Positions 1 to 9,341 of a stretch of DNA of 64,000 bases are shown one piece after another. The stretch is from Ostreococcus lucimarinus CCE9901. Its lineage: Eukaryota; Chlorophyta; Mamiellophyceae; Mamiellales; Bathycoccaceae. The stretch is from the NCBI RefSeq assembly GCF_000092065.1, contig NC_009359.1:744001-808000 (forward strand), given 5' to 3'. Below the pieces are notes generated by a model. It searched no databases. It saw only the letters and a program-made list of their open reading frames with translations, and was not told the DNA's origin. Within the stretch, counting starts at the first letter, position 1; each line of letters starts with the position of its first letter. The position numbers were made by a program, and so were the translations under genes.

Positions 1-115
1 TTCCAACCGACGAACCCGCCGCGGGCAGAATACAAGATGCGACGCCTCGCGCTGTGAGATCATCTTCGACCGGCGCGTCACTTCGAGTCGCGCACCGCGC
101 GCCCGCCGCGCCACG

Positions 116-2851
116 ATGCGTGCGAAAGTTCTCGCGACGCTCTCCGTCGCGCTGTGCGCGCTGTGCGCGCTGTGCGCGGGCGCACACGGCGCCGTCATGG
201 GCATCGATCTCGGCGGTGAGTTTCTCAAAGCTTCGCTCGTCGCTCCCGGCCGAACGCCGATCGCCATCACCCTGAACGAGGTTTCGAAGCGTAAAACGAC
301 CGCCGCGGTGTCGTTTTTCAACGATGAACGCGCGATCGGGGAGCCGGCGAACGATTTGATGCCGCGATCGCCTACGGATGTGGCGACGCGAGCGAGAGAC
401 GCTCTCGGCGCGCGCGCGAGCGATGAACGCGTGCGCGCGGTGAAGACGAATTCGAAGCTGGCGTATGAAATTGAAGGAGATGGTGCGAGAGATGGTGCGG
501 TGAGAGCCGTGCTGGGGAAGAAGAGCTACGCGGCGGAGGAGTTGGTGGGGATGACGCTGGAGTACGCGATGGCGATCGGGGAGGCGGCGGGACGAGGGAA
601 GATTCGTGACGCGGTGATCGCGGTGCCGCCGTTTGCGTCGCAATCGCAGCGAAGGGCGTTGCGGGATGCGGCGGAGATCGCTGGGTTGAACGTGCTGGCG
701 ATGAAGAGCGATTTGTCGTGCGCGGCGCTGCAGTGGGGAATCGACAAGGAGTTTCCAGAGCCAAAGTGGGTCATTTTGGTGGACGTCGGACACACGTCCG
801 CGGGTGCCGCGCTCGTGAAATACAGCTCGTTCTCCAGTGGTAAGGTGAAGAAACAGCACGGGCAATTCGAGATGGTGTCGGTGAAGTGGGACGAAACCGT
901 GGGCGGCGACGCGCTCGACATGCTCCTCGTCGAGCACTTTCAAGAAGAGTTCAAACAAAAGCACGGTACGGATTTATCCACGATTCCGCGCGCTGTCGGT
1001 AAGATGCGTAAGCAAGTTCGCAAGACGAAGGAAATCCTGTCTGCGAACAAAGAAGCGCCGTTTAGTGTGGAATCATTGCACGACGAAATTGACTTGCGAT
1101 CGAAAATCACTCGCGACGAATTCACTACGCTCGCCGGGGATATTTTCGAACGCATGACTGGTCCGTTGCGAGCAATCGTGGCCTCGCTCGGCGACTTCAA
1201 CATCACGCTCGATGAAATCGAGGCTATCGAAGTCATCGGCGGGAGCACGCGCGTGCCCGGAGTGAAGGAGGAGATTGGAAAAGCCATCAATGGTCGCAAG
1301 TTTGACGTGCACCTCGACGCGGACGAAGCCGTGGCCATGGGCGCAGGTCTTTTCGCCGCCAACATGTCCACAACGTTCCGCATGCGAAAGTTTGGCGCCG
1401 CGGACGCGATGCCACATGGAATGACGTATGAAGTTACACCGAGCGACGATTTTACGTCGGGTGAAGCGGCCACGCTCGTTCCGGCGTTTGCGAATTCGCC
1501 GCTTCGCCAGCGAGTGCAACTGCTCAATCGCACCGAGGACGCTAAGTTCACCGTGAACCTTGATGTGTCGAACGGCTCACCGTTACCTCCGGGCACAGAC
1601 ACCGACCAAGTCATGGTCGTCGATGTCACCGGGGTGAAGGAGGCGATGGCAAAGTACAACGACACTGTGGGCAAGATGAACGTGTACTTTGAGTTTGATG
1701 CCAATGGCGTGTTGGATGTCTACGAGGCGGTGTACGCGGTTGAGATCATCGACTACGTTCCGGAAAAACCCAAAAAGAAGCCGAAAGTGGAAAAGACAAA
1801 GGTCGATAACAACGCAACAGAAGCCACCAACGTCACGGATGACGAATCGTCGGCGACTGAAAACGCAACCGAAGCAGAGATGAACGCAACGGCTGCGGAA
1901 GACGTCACGGAAGCCACTGAAAACACCACCGCAGAAGAAGTCGTGGAAGAAGAGGAGAATCCCAAAATGAAAATGCGCCGCCGCGTGATGAAGACTTCGC
2001 TTGAAGTTAAAGTTTCGGGCTTGCACATGGAACCGATGACGCAAGCGCAACTTGAAGCTTCCGTGTCTGTGCTCGGTGAGTTGCGTAAGGTTGACGAAGC
2101 TAAGCGCGCGCAAGAAGCGGCTAAGAGTAACCTCGAGGCGTACATTTACGCCATCCGTGCCAAGCTCGACGAGGATGAAATTCAAGTCGTGACGACAGAG
2201 GAGGAACGCGAAGCTTTGAAGGAGGAACTTACAGACAAAGAGGATTGGCTGTATATGGACGGTGCAGATTCCACCACAGAAGTGTTCAAGCAAACTCATG
2301 ACGACCTCAAGTCTAAGGGCGACGCCATTGAGTTCCGCGCTAAGGAAATGACGCGACGACCTGCGATGATTGCGAAGGCGAGAGCGTTTATCGAAAAGGC
2401 CAAGCCCGAAGTAGAGTCTTGGCCGGAAAAGAAACCGTGGTTGAACGAAACGCACGTCGCGAACTTACTTGAAGAGATCAAGCAATTCGAATCGTGGCTC
2501 GACGAGAAGATTGAGGCACAAGACAAGTTGGCGGCGACTGAAGCGCCAACGCTCGAGTCAACCGAGATAAAAATCAGCCAACGACCCATTGAGACCAAGT
2601 TCGGCAAGTTGAAGAAAAAGTCCAAGCCGAAACCTCCAAAGGTTGAGAAGAACGAGACAGAAGCGAATGAAACGGATGCGAACGAAACGATCGCGAACGC
2701 AACGGATGCAGACGCGCCTACAGACGAGCCGCCGGCGGAGGACGTCGCCGGAGGAACCGATGCGGATCAGTCCGCGGAAGAAGAGCAGGTTCAGCGCGAG
2801 ACAGAGGACGAGCAAACTCCCGATCAAACGCCTCCCAAAGATGAACTTTAA
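116..2851 (+). CDS. ER lumenal Hsp170-type chaperone (HYOU1/Grp170/HSP70-17 family)
   Basis: An atypical Hsp70 of the Grp170/Lhs1 class, known as nucleotide exchange factor and holdase for BiP in the ER lumen. The 911-residue product opens with a hydrophobic signal peptide (about residues 1-25, cleavage near AHGA) directly followed by the phosphate-1 motif GIDLGGEFLKASLV. The EFLK in place of the usual TTYS is typical of Grp170 rather than BiP. Further ATPase motifs are VDVGHTSAGAALV (about 222-234) and VIGGSTRVPG (about 375-385). A short substrate-binding beta domain follows, then a long acidic linker full of N-glycosylation sequons (about 565-605), a helical lid, and a second sequon-rich acidic tail. 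The protein ends in KDEL, an ER retrieval signal. ATG 116 is chosen because the signal peptide begins there. It is convergent with the sterol oxidase, 89 bp apart. Family assignment is secure. Confidence 0.95.
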   Translation: MRAKVLATLSVALCALCALCAGAHGAVMGIDLGGEFLKASLVAPGRTPIAITLNEVSKRKTTAAVSFFNDERAIGEPANDLMPRSPTDVATRARDALGARASDERVRAVKTNSKLAYEIEGDGARDGAVRAVLGKKSYAAEELVGMTLEYAMAIGEAAGRGKIRDAVIAVPPFASQSQRRALRDAAEIAGLNVLAMKSDLSCAALQWGIDKEFPEPKWVILVDVGHTSAGAALVKYSSFSSGKVKKQHGQFEMVSVKWDETVGGDALDMLLVEHFQEEFKQKHGTDLSTIPRAVGKMRKQVRKTKEILSANKEAPFSVESLHDEIDLRSKITRDEFTTLAGDIFERMTGPLRAIVASLGDFNITLDEIEAIEVIGGSTRVPGVKEEIGKAINGRKFDVHLDADEAVAMGAGLFAANMSTTFRMRKFGAADAMPHGMTYEVTPSDDFTSGEAATLVPAFANSPLRQRVQLLNRTEDAKFTVNLDVSNGSPLPPGTDTDQVMVVDVTGVKEAMAKYNDTVGKMNVYFEFDANGVLDVYEAVYAVEIIDYVPEKPKKKPKVEKTKVDNNATEATNVTDDESSATENATEAEMNATAAEDVTEATENTTAEEVVEEEENPKMKMRRRVMKTSLEVKVSGLHMEPMTQAQLEASVSVLGELRKVDEAKRAQEAAKSNLEAYIYAIRAKLDEDEIQVVTTEEEREALKEELTDKEDWLYMDGADSTTEVFKQTHDDLKSKGDAIEFRAKEMTRRPAMIAKARAFIEKAKPEVESWPEKKPWLNETHVANLLEEIKQFESWLDEKIEAQDKLAATEAPTLESTEIKISQRPIETKFGKLKKKSKPKPPKVEKNETEANETDANETIANATDADAPTDEPPAEDVAGGTDADQSAEEEQVQRETEDEQTPDQTPPKDEL

Positions 2852-2940
2852 CGATGAAAACAAATCGAAAATTTTTATTAATATCAACCGAGAGTATTCT
2901 TTCCAGCACAAAACAACGAGTCGTCGCAATTAAATTAAAT

Positions 2941-4050
2941 CTAATCCACCTTCTTGGAAGGCAAGGAGCGCTCGTTCGGCGCGCCTCGGAACACGGCTGG
3001 GTACGCCAAAGACTCACTCCCACCTCTAAGCTTGAGTTGATGCTTTCTAAATTCCTTATCCGTGCCAAACATCCAGTCGCACCACGTGAAAACGCTCGAG
3101 TACGGCCCTTCGAACGTCTTGTGATGGAAATCGTGGTGCACCGCGCCACCCCAAAATGGAATCAAATTTGTGGGATTCCACGGCACGTCGTAGCCAGAGT
3201 GATCCTCCACCGTTTCCACGAGCCTGAAAAACAACCAAACCCACAGCGTCACCATGTGCTTGGCGAAAAACAACGGCCCGAGCAACGTGCCGATGCCCAA
3301 AAAGAACGTCTCCACCGGGTGCGCGTACTCGGCGGCGATGCCGAACGGAAATTTGTGCTCGTGATGAATCTTGTGCACGTACTTGTACACCCGCTTATGG
3401 TGCAATCCCCTGTGAACCCAGTAAAAGTAGAAATCTTCAATCGCGAAAAACACCGGAATCTGCCACAACAAATCCCTCGATTTCGGCAACGCCTCCATCG
3501 CCAGCGAAAATCCAAAGTACGGCGCCACGAAATAAAACATCATTTGCATCGGCAACTGAATGAACACGTGCGACTTCAAAAGCTTCGTCAGGCACTTCAT
3601 CACCATTTCCTTGCTCGGCGTTTTATCCGGCTGTATCTTCCATCGCTTAAAGTATTCAAACTGATCCATCGCCAACCACGGCGTCCACGCGCCGAAGTAC
3701 ACCGCCTCGTGGTACGCGAACGTCAGCGGACCCGCGATGACGAACGGGTGAAAGTTATCCAGCACGACGCGCCAAACTTTCGCGAACATCGCGTCGACGC
3801 GTCGCTCGAGCGCGAGCGCGGCCTCGAGCGCGCGATCGACGAGGGGATCTTTCGACGCGCGGCGCGCGAATGCGGTCAGGTGCGACGTCAACGCGTCCGC
3901 GGACGCCGCGTGCGCGAGCGTCGCGGCGCCGGCGACGACGAGCGCGACGGCGAGGATCATCCTCGCGCCGTGATCGGGCATGGCGGGCGACGACGCGCGC
4001 GCCGGCGAGTGCGGCAGCGCAAGATGGGAGTCAGCCGCCAACGTCATCAT
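2941..4050 (-). CDS. SMO: Sterol C4-methyl oxidase (methylsterol monooxygenase, fatty acid hydroxylase superfamily)
   Basis: An ER membrane di-iron oxygenase that removes C4 methyl groups in sterol synthesis. The 369-residue protein carries the three histidine clusters of the superfamily: HRGLHH (about 212), HKIHHEH (about 222) and HHDFHH (about 300). Between them lies the stretch EYAHPVE plus LETVE-like VETVEDHSGYDVPW, which I know from plant SMO1/SMO2 rather than from C5-desaturases. The tail has FGTDKEFR, also SMO-like. Several membrane segments are visible (for example near 40-55, 130-150, 170-190 and 245-270). The N-terminal roughly 80 residues are longer than in plant SMO and could hold a later start (methionines at 1, 2, 24 and 31). 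C5-desaturase is the alternative but fits worse. Confidence 0.9.
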   Translation of the reverse strand: MMTLAADSHLALPHSPARASSPAMPDHGARMILAVALVVAGAATLAHAASADALTSHLTAFARRASKDPLVDRALEAALALERRVDAMFAKVWRVVLDNFHPFVIAGPLTFAYHEAVYFGAWTPWLAMDQFEYFKRWKIQPDKTPSKEMVMKCLTKLLKSHVFIQLPMQMMFYFVAPYFGFSLAMEALPKSRDLLWQIPVFFAIEDFYFYWVHRGLHHKRVYKYVHKIHHEHKFPFGIAAEYAHPVETFFLGIGTLLGPLFFAKHMVTLWVWLFFRLVETVEDHSGYDVPWNPTNLIPFWGGAVHHDFHHKTFEGPYSSVFTWCDWMFGTDKEFRKHQLKLRGGSESLAYPAVFRGAPNERSLPSKKVD

Positions 4051-4221
4051 TTTGGATAAAATGTCGCCGACGCGCGCGCGCGCGCCGCTCGAGTCGCGAA
4101 ACCGTCGCTCGCCGCGCCGTGCCGCGACGCGCGTGGCGCCGAGCTAAAAAACAATACAAACTACACCATCTACCGCGCGCGCGCGAGTCGCGCGCTCTAA
4201 ACGCGTCGTCGTCGACGCGGC

Positions 4222-4731
4222 TCACCGTCCCCTGGCCTCGAGCGAACGCGAACAAATATCCGCGCACTCAAACAAGCAGTACTCCCTCGACCGAAAGCTG
4301 TCCTTGAACACGATCGGGTCGCGACGAACGCTCGCCGGCCCCAATCCCGGCCCCCCGCCGCCGCCGCGCGCGCACGTCGCCAAGCATTTATTCGCGCACT
4401 TTTCCACCGCCTTCCCGTTCGGCCCCGACGTGAGCGACTTCAGCGACCGCCTCGCGCGCGAATCGCTCTCGCTCGCGCGCAATCCGTCCGGGACGTCTTC
4501 GATGTAAAACTCCGCGCGCGCCGACGGCGCGTGCGCGCCGACGACGACGCACGCCGCGACGCCGCACGCCGCGCGCGCCAACGCCGCGCCGTCGAACGCG
4601 TCGAACGAGCGACCGCGCCGGCGCGCGTCGTCGCGCGCCGTCGCGCCGGCGCGCGTCGTCGCGCGCGCGTCGCGCCGCGCGCGCGTCGACGCCGTCCCGA
4701 GGCGGCGCGGCGTCGCGCGCGCGAGCGTCAT
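4222..4731 (-). CDS. Plastid-targeted cysteine-rich protein, probably thylakoid lumen, unknown function
   Basis: The 169-residue product starts with an Arg/Ala/Thr-rich, acid-free stretch of about 45 residues that looks like a chloroplast transit peptide. A hydrophobic segment follows (LARAACGVAACVVVGAHAP) ending at SARAEF, which resembles a thylakoid lumenal targeting and processing site (A-R-A). The mature part has two paired-cysteine clusters, CANKCLATC and CLFECADIC, separated by a Gly/Pro loop with a conserved-looking FKDSFRSREYC. The spacing C-x3-C-x3-C and C-x3-C-x3-C suggests a small disulfide-bonded or metal-binding fold. I recall a similar uncharacterised plant plastid protein but cannot name it. 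Its start codon lies 38 bp from the divergent IPK start, so they probably share a promoter. Confidence 0.65.
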   Translation of the reverse strand: MTLARATPRRLGTASTRARRDARATTRAGATARDDARRRGRSFDAFDGAALARAACGVAACVVVGAHAPSARAEFYIEDVPDGLRASESDSRARRSLKSLTSGPNGKAVEKCANKCLATCARGGGGGPGLGPASVRRDPIVFKDSFRSREYCLFECADICSRSLEARGR

Positions 4732-4769
4732 CGGCGTCGCGTTGTCGCGCGCGAAGCGACACTTCGCGC

Positions 4770-5912
4770 ATGCCGAGCGTCGCCGTCGTCAAGTTCGGCG
4801 GCGCCGTGCTCACGGACAAGCGTCAACGCGGCGTCGTCGACGCGCGCGGGCTCGCGGATTGCGCGCGCGTCGCGCGACTCGCGCGCGACGCGGGCGCGTC
4901 GTTGATCATCGCGCACGGCGCGGGGAGTTTCGGACACGGTGCGACGCGACGGACGCGCGCGACGCGACGGACGCGATGGACGCGACGCGCGACTGACGCG
5001 CGCGGTGGCGACGCGGTCGCAGCGGAGGCGAAGGCGTGCGGGTGCGCGCGCGGCGGTGACTTGCGGGACGCGGCGTTCGCGCTGGGCGTCGACGGGACGC
5101 GAGCGAAAGTGCTCGAATTGAATCGACTCGTCGTCGACGCGCTGCGAGATGCCGGCGTGAACGCGCGAGGGATGACGCCGTGGCGCGAGGGGTGGCGAAC
5201 GCGAGGGCCGGGGCGGCCGGAGACGAGCGGACGAGACGAAGGACGCGCGGTGCTCGACGCGGTGCGCGACGGCGTCGTGCCGGTGATACACGGCGACGTG
5301 GTCGAGGACGTCGCGCAAGGCACGTCAGTGTTGAGCGCGGATACGATCGTCGAGATGTGCGCGAAATGGGCGATGGAAGAGTGGCCCGATGAGTGCCCGC
5401 GAGTGGTGTTTTGCAGCGACGTCTTCGGCGTCTACGACTCGCCGCCGACGACGCGAATCATAAACGCCGACGTCACCGACGGCGACGTACCGCTCCGCGT
5501 GAACGAAACCGAAACCGCCGTGCTCTTACGCGACATCATCGTCGACGCCGACGCCGACGCGAGCGATGGCACTCGCGTTCCCTGGCGATGCGCTCGCGCG
5601 TCGCCGCTCGCGCGTCTCGCCGAAGCCGCCGACGCCGCCGCCCTCGACGCCACGTTCGCCATCGACGACGCCATCGCCGACGTCACCGGCGGTGTTCGCG
5701 CCAAGCTCACCACCGCGATCGCCATCGCCTCGTATCTTCCCCCAGGCCCTCCCCGCGTGTTCCTCGCTCGGCCGGGCGCGTTTGCCGCCGAACCGTCGCG
5801 CGTCTCCGATCACGCCCTCAACGCCATCCTCGCCTTCGACGCGCGCGGCGCGCCCGACGATGCGGCACTGAATAATTTTATCGGCACCGCCATCGCGCGC
5901 CGCGCGCCGTAG
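4770..5912 (+). CDS. IPK: Isopentenyl phosphate kinase (amino acid kinase fold)
   Basis: Phosphorylates isopentenyl phosphate to isopentenyl diphosphate. Visible motifs are KFGGAVLTDK at the N-terminus, IAHGAGSFGH (the last His matches the catalytic His of archaeal IPK), VIHGDVV, a nucleotide-site region FCSDVFGVYD, and a C-terminal GGVRAKL segment. The continuous reading frame gives 380 residues, but a stretch right after GSFGH reads as Arg/Thr low complexity. Positions 4939-5022 have a GTGCG donor, a CTGAC branch motif at 4993-4997 and an AG acceptor. Being 84 nt without a stop, this stretch can be read through or removed. Removal joins GSFGH to AEAKACGCARGG, which matches the family spacing better, so the likely CDS is 4770-4938 plus 5023-5912 (352 residues). 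Confidence 0.88.
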   Translation: MPSVAVVKFGGAVLTDKRQRGVVDARGLADCARVARLARDAGASLIIAHGAGSFGHGATRRTRATRRTRWTRRATDARGGDAVAAEAKACGCARGGDLRDAAFALGVDGTRAKVLELNRLVVDALRDAGVNARGMTPWREGWRTRGPGRPETSGRDEGRAVLDAVRDGVVPVIHGDVVEDVAQGTSVLSADTIVEMCAKWAMEEWPDECPRVVFCSDVFGVYDSPPTTRIINADVTDGDVPLRVNETETAVLLRDIIVDADADASDGTRVPWRCARASPLARLAEAADAAALDATFAIDDAIADVTGGVRAKLTTAIAIASYLPPGPPRVFLARPGAFAAEPSRVSDHALNAILAFDARGAPDDAALNNFIGTAIARRAP

Positions 5913-5956
5913 CGCCGATTTCCCCGTCTCGCGCGTCCCGCCTCGCGTGTCGTCCC

Positions 5957-8900
5957 ATGTCTAGAGTCCCAACCCTCCGCGCTCCGCGCGTCGGTCCCCA
6001 GTCGTCGCCTCTCGCGCCCGTCATGGCGCGCGCGAGCCGAGGCGTCGACGCGTCCGCCGACGCGAATGCCGACGCGTCCGACGCGCCCGCCGACGCGCCC
6101 GACGCGACGTCGCCGCACGTCGACGCGGCGGTGGGCGCCGACGACGTCGCGCCCACCGCCGCGATCGCGCCCGACGCGCAATCCGCGCCCGACGCGCACG
6201 ACGCGAGCGACGACGACGCGCCGAACGCCGCGAAATCGGAGAATAAAAACAGCACCGGTCGCGGAAGCGGACGCGCGAGCGATGGACCGCACGGTGGCGG
6301 CGGCGACGGGACGCTGACGGTCACCCCGGACTCGCCCGCGGACGAGACGTGGCGCGCGCGGCGCGGGCCGCTGGACGCGAGCGACGGTGGACCGTGGACG
6401 AGCGAGGACAGCGCGGGTGCGTGAGATTAATTCGACGCGCGCGACGACGCGCGCGGGACGGGAGAGGGCGCGAGAGGGTGGTGGCGACGCGATGATGGAG
6501 TGGACCTAGTGGTGGATCTCTCGCGACGCGCGACTGACGACGGATGTACCGACGGAAACAGGGCCGCAACCCGTGGACATGTACGGGAAATTCACGTGGA
6601 AGATTGAAAACTTTTCGGAAATCAGTAAGCGGGAATTGCGATCGAACGTGTTCGAGGTGGGCGGGTATAAGTGGTACATTTTGGTGTACCCGCAAGGATG
6701 CGACGTGAGCAATCACCTGTCGTTGTTTTTGTGCGTCGCCGATTACGACAAGCTGTTGCCGGGATGGAGTCATTTCGCGCAGTTTACGATTGCGGTGGTG
6801 AATAAGGATCCGAAAAAGTCCAAGTACAGCGATACGTTGCACCGGTTCTGTAAGAAGGAGCACGACTGGGGTTGGAAAAAGTTTATGGAGCTCACGAAGG
6901 TGCTCGACGGTTTCACCGTGGCGGACACGCTCGTGATTAAGGCTCAGGTTCAAGTGATACACGAGAAAGTCGCGAGACCTTTCAGATGCCTAGACCCGCA
7001 GTACAGGCGCGAGCTCGTTCGGGTGTACCTTACGAATGTCGAGGTGCGTAGAGGCGAAAAGCGACGTCTCGAGCCGTCGAACCGAAACATCCATCGTGCT
7101 GATGAAAACACATATCAAGCATTTCTCGTTCTGAGCAATATATTCTGATGAACATCTATACACCCATAGAATCTGAACGATGGATGGATTCGAGCTCGAC
7201 TGACTCGAGCGCGCGCGTGGCGAGACAAGCGACGACGACTGACTTTATTTTCATCTTGACCAAACGCAGGGCATTTGTCGAAGATTTTTAGATGAGAAGC
7301 GCGAGAAACTGATGACGATGCGCGCGGACGAAGAGCAATGGTCAAATCTTCGTCAATTCTGGAACTCTCGCGAGGGGAAAGAGAAGGTACAGCTCACGAT
7401 GGAGAAGTCTGACATTCTGCTCAAGGGGATCGTCAAGCGCTTCTTCAACGAAAAGGAAGTGACGTCGACGCTCGTCATGGATGCACTTTACTGCGGCTGC
7501 CGCGCGTTGGACATCGCGGAAAATGACTTGGAAGCCAAGGCGACCTCCGTGAGTACCTCGAATAAGTGCTCTGTGGCCATGAGCATCGTGCAAAACAAGA
7601 GTGTTTTGACGGGTGACTTTGTCTCGGCGCTCGAGCGGGCCGCTGACGGAACCGCGTTTGACGCGGACGAAGAAGACAAGAAATCCGCCTCGGATGACCT
7701 GTCCGCCACCGATGCCGTCGAACGCGATGAAAAACGATTAGCCGAACTTGGTCGTCGCACCATCGAGATGTACGTTCTCTCGCACGTGTTTGTCAACCGC
7801 GTCGAAATCGCGTTTCGCGAAGCCGAGGCGTTGATGCGCCAAGAGGCGCTTATCGCTGAGGAGGAAGAAGCCGAACGACTCGCACAAGAGCTTGAAGGTC
7901 AGAAGAAGAGCAAGAAGCAAAAGCAAAAAGAGCGTCAACGACAGAAGAAGGCTATCGAAGACGCTGAGAAGGCTGAAAAGGAGGCGGAAGAGGCTCGCAT
8001 TCGCGAAGAAGCCGAAGCGGCGAAGGAAGCTGAGCGCGCCGCCAAGGCAGCTGCTAAGGCAGCAGCGTTGGCAGAAGAGCGCGCGCGCGAGGAGGCGGAA
8101 GCGGCCATCAAAGCAAAGGCTGAAGCCGAAGCTCGCGCCGCGCGCGAAGCCAAGGCAGCGGCCAAGGCTGCCGAGAAGGCGAAACGAGAAGCCGAGGAAA
8201 AGGCCAAGGAGGACGAGGCGAGAAAGCTCAAGGAGGAAGCCGAAGCTAAGGCCGCCGCGGAGGCCGCGGCGAAGGCTATTCCGTCCCCTAAAGCTGATAG
8301 CCCTTCGACGCCCACCCGCACGAAGTCCATGTCGCAAGTTTCGTCACCTTCGAAGGTTATCCCGGCTCCGTTGTCGAACGAAGTGAGCACGTTGCGTTCG
8401 CGAATCTCTCAGCTCGAGCTTCAGCTCGACGAGAAGACGAGCGAATGCGCGCAACTTACCGCGGATTTGGACAAAGCGAAGGATATTATTTTGCAACTAC
8501 GAAGCGAGATGGTGAGCGGTGTATCGTCGATGTCGATGCAAAAGCAGTCGTCCATGGAGTCGCTTGGCGATGTCGCTCGTACCGCCCAGGCGGCTTCGGC
8601 GATGCTCGGCGATAGCACCAATATCGTGCGCATGGGATCATCGAGCATGATCGCGAATGGCGCATCCAACGGTGCGGTGACGTCGGGTATGCAGCCGATT
8701 TTGGCGAGCGCCAAGTCGCAGCCTCCGCTTCCTCCCGGGCCTCCGCCTCCAGGAAGCGGCGACGTCGGTCCGCCGCCGCCGCCGCGCGGTCCGCCGCCGC
8801 CTGGTTCGGCGCGCGTGAACGAAACTGGACCTGCATCGCCGCAACACAGTTCTAACAGCGGCTTACCGCCTTCCTTCGCCGCCATGGCGGCTGGATCGCG

Positions 8901-9120
8901 TCCGCCAGAACCTCCAGTGGTGCCGCCCGGCATGAGTAGCTACGGTCAACAACCGCCGCCGCCCGGCATGGGTCAGCAAGTCAATCCGCTCGGCACACCG
9001 CCATCGATGAAAACTATGGCCCCACCTCCGGGGATGGGTCACCCTTCCACGTGGTCTCCGGGCATACAGGAAGAGTTCCCGCACCTCGGCATGATCAGCG
9101 ACCTGTTGGACTTCGATTGA
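5957..9120 (+). CDS. MATH/TRAF-domain protein, MUSE13/MUSE14 (TRAF1a/b) type
   Basis: Three exons are inferred: 5957-6416, 6562-7043 and 7270-9120, giving about 930 residues. Intron 1 (145 nt) and intron 2 (226 nt) both start GTGCGT and have CTGAC 24-27 nt before the acceptor. Exon 2 is a complete MATH domain (GKFTWKIENFS, FEVGGYKWYILVYPQG, LPGWSHFAQFTI, RFCKKEHDWGWKKFM). Splicing joins VYLTNVE to GICRRFLDEKREKL, the same context as the Arabidopsis proteins. Next comes a helical region with KRFFNEKEVTSTLVMDALY, again shared with MUSE13/14. A long Glu/Lys/Ala coiled coil (exon-3 residues about 180-340) and a Pro/Gly-rich tail follow. The plant homologs assist turnover of NLR immune receptors and autophagy proteins by SCF ligases; the role here is unknown. 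The first exon is Asp/Ala-rich and poorly conserved, and its start could be at 6024. Confidence 0.88.
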
Positions 9121-9341
9121 TCGCGTCGCGACGTTTGGGGACGACGACAAACCACATCCGTCATCGATATCCGCCGCTAGCGAGCGAAACAACTGAAAAC
9201 CTGAACCCAGGAGAGTAGATAGACCGTCGCGCTTCCACGTAGAGCTTGGAAAGACAAATTCTCCTCATTTAAAACTTTTCCTCGCGAGCGCTAACGCGCC
9301 GTCGCGTCACTGCTCGACGCGTCACTGCTCGACGTCGCGCC

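Noticed and set aside
1-57. Possible end of an upstream gene (open frame to TGA at 55-57)
   Set aside because: Only 18 codons are visible and no family could be recognised.
2854-4059. 401-residue plus-strand frame opposite sterol oxidase
   Set aside because: His/Arg-rich shadow; the minus strand has all three histidine boxes.
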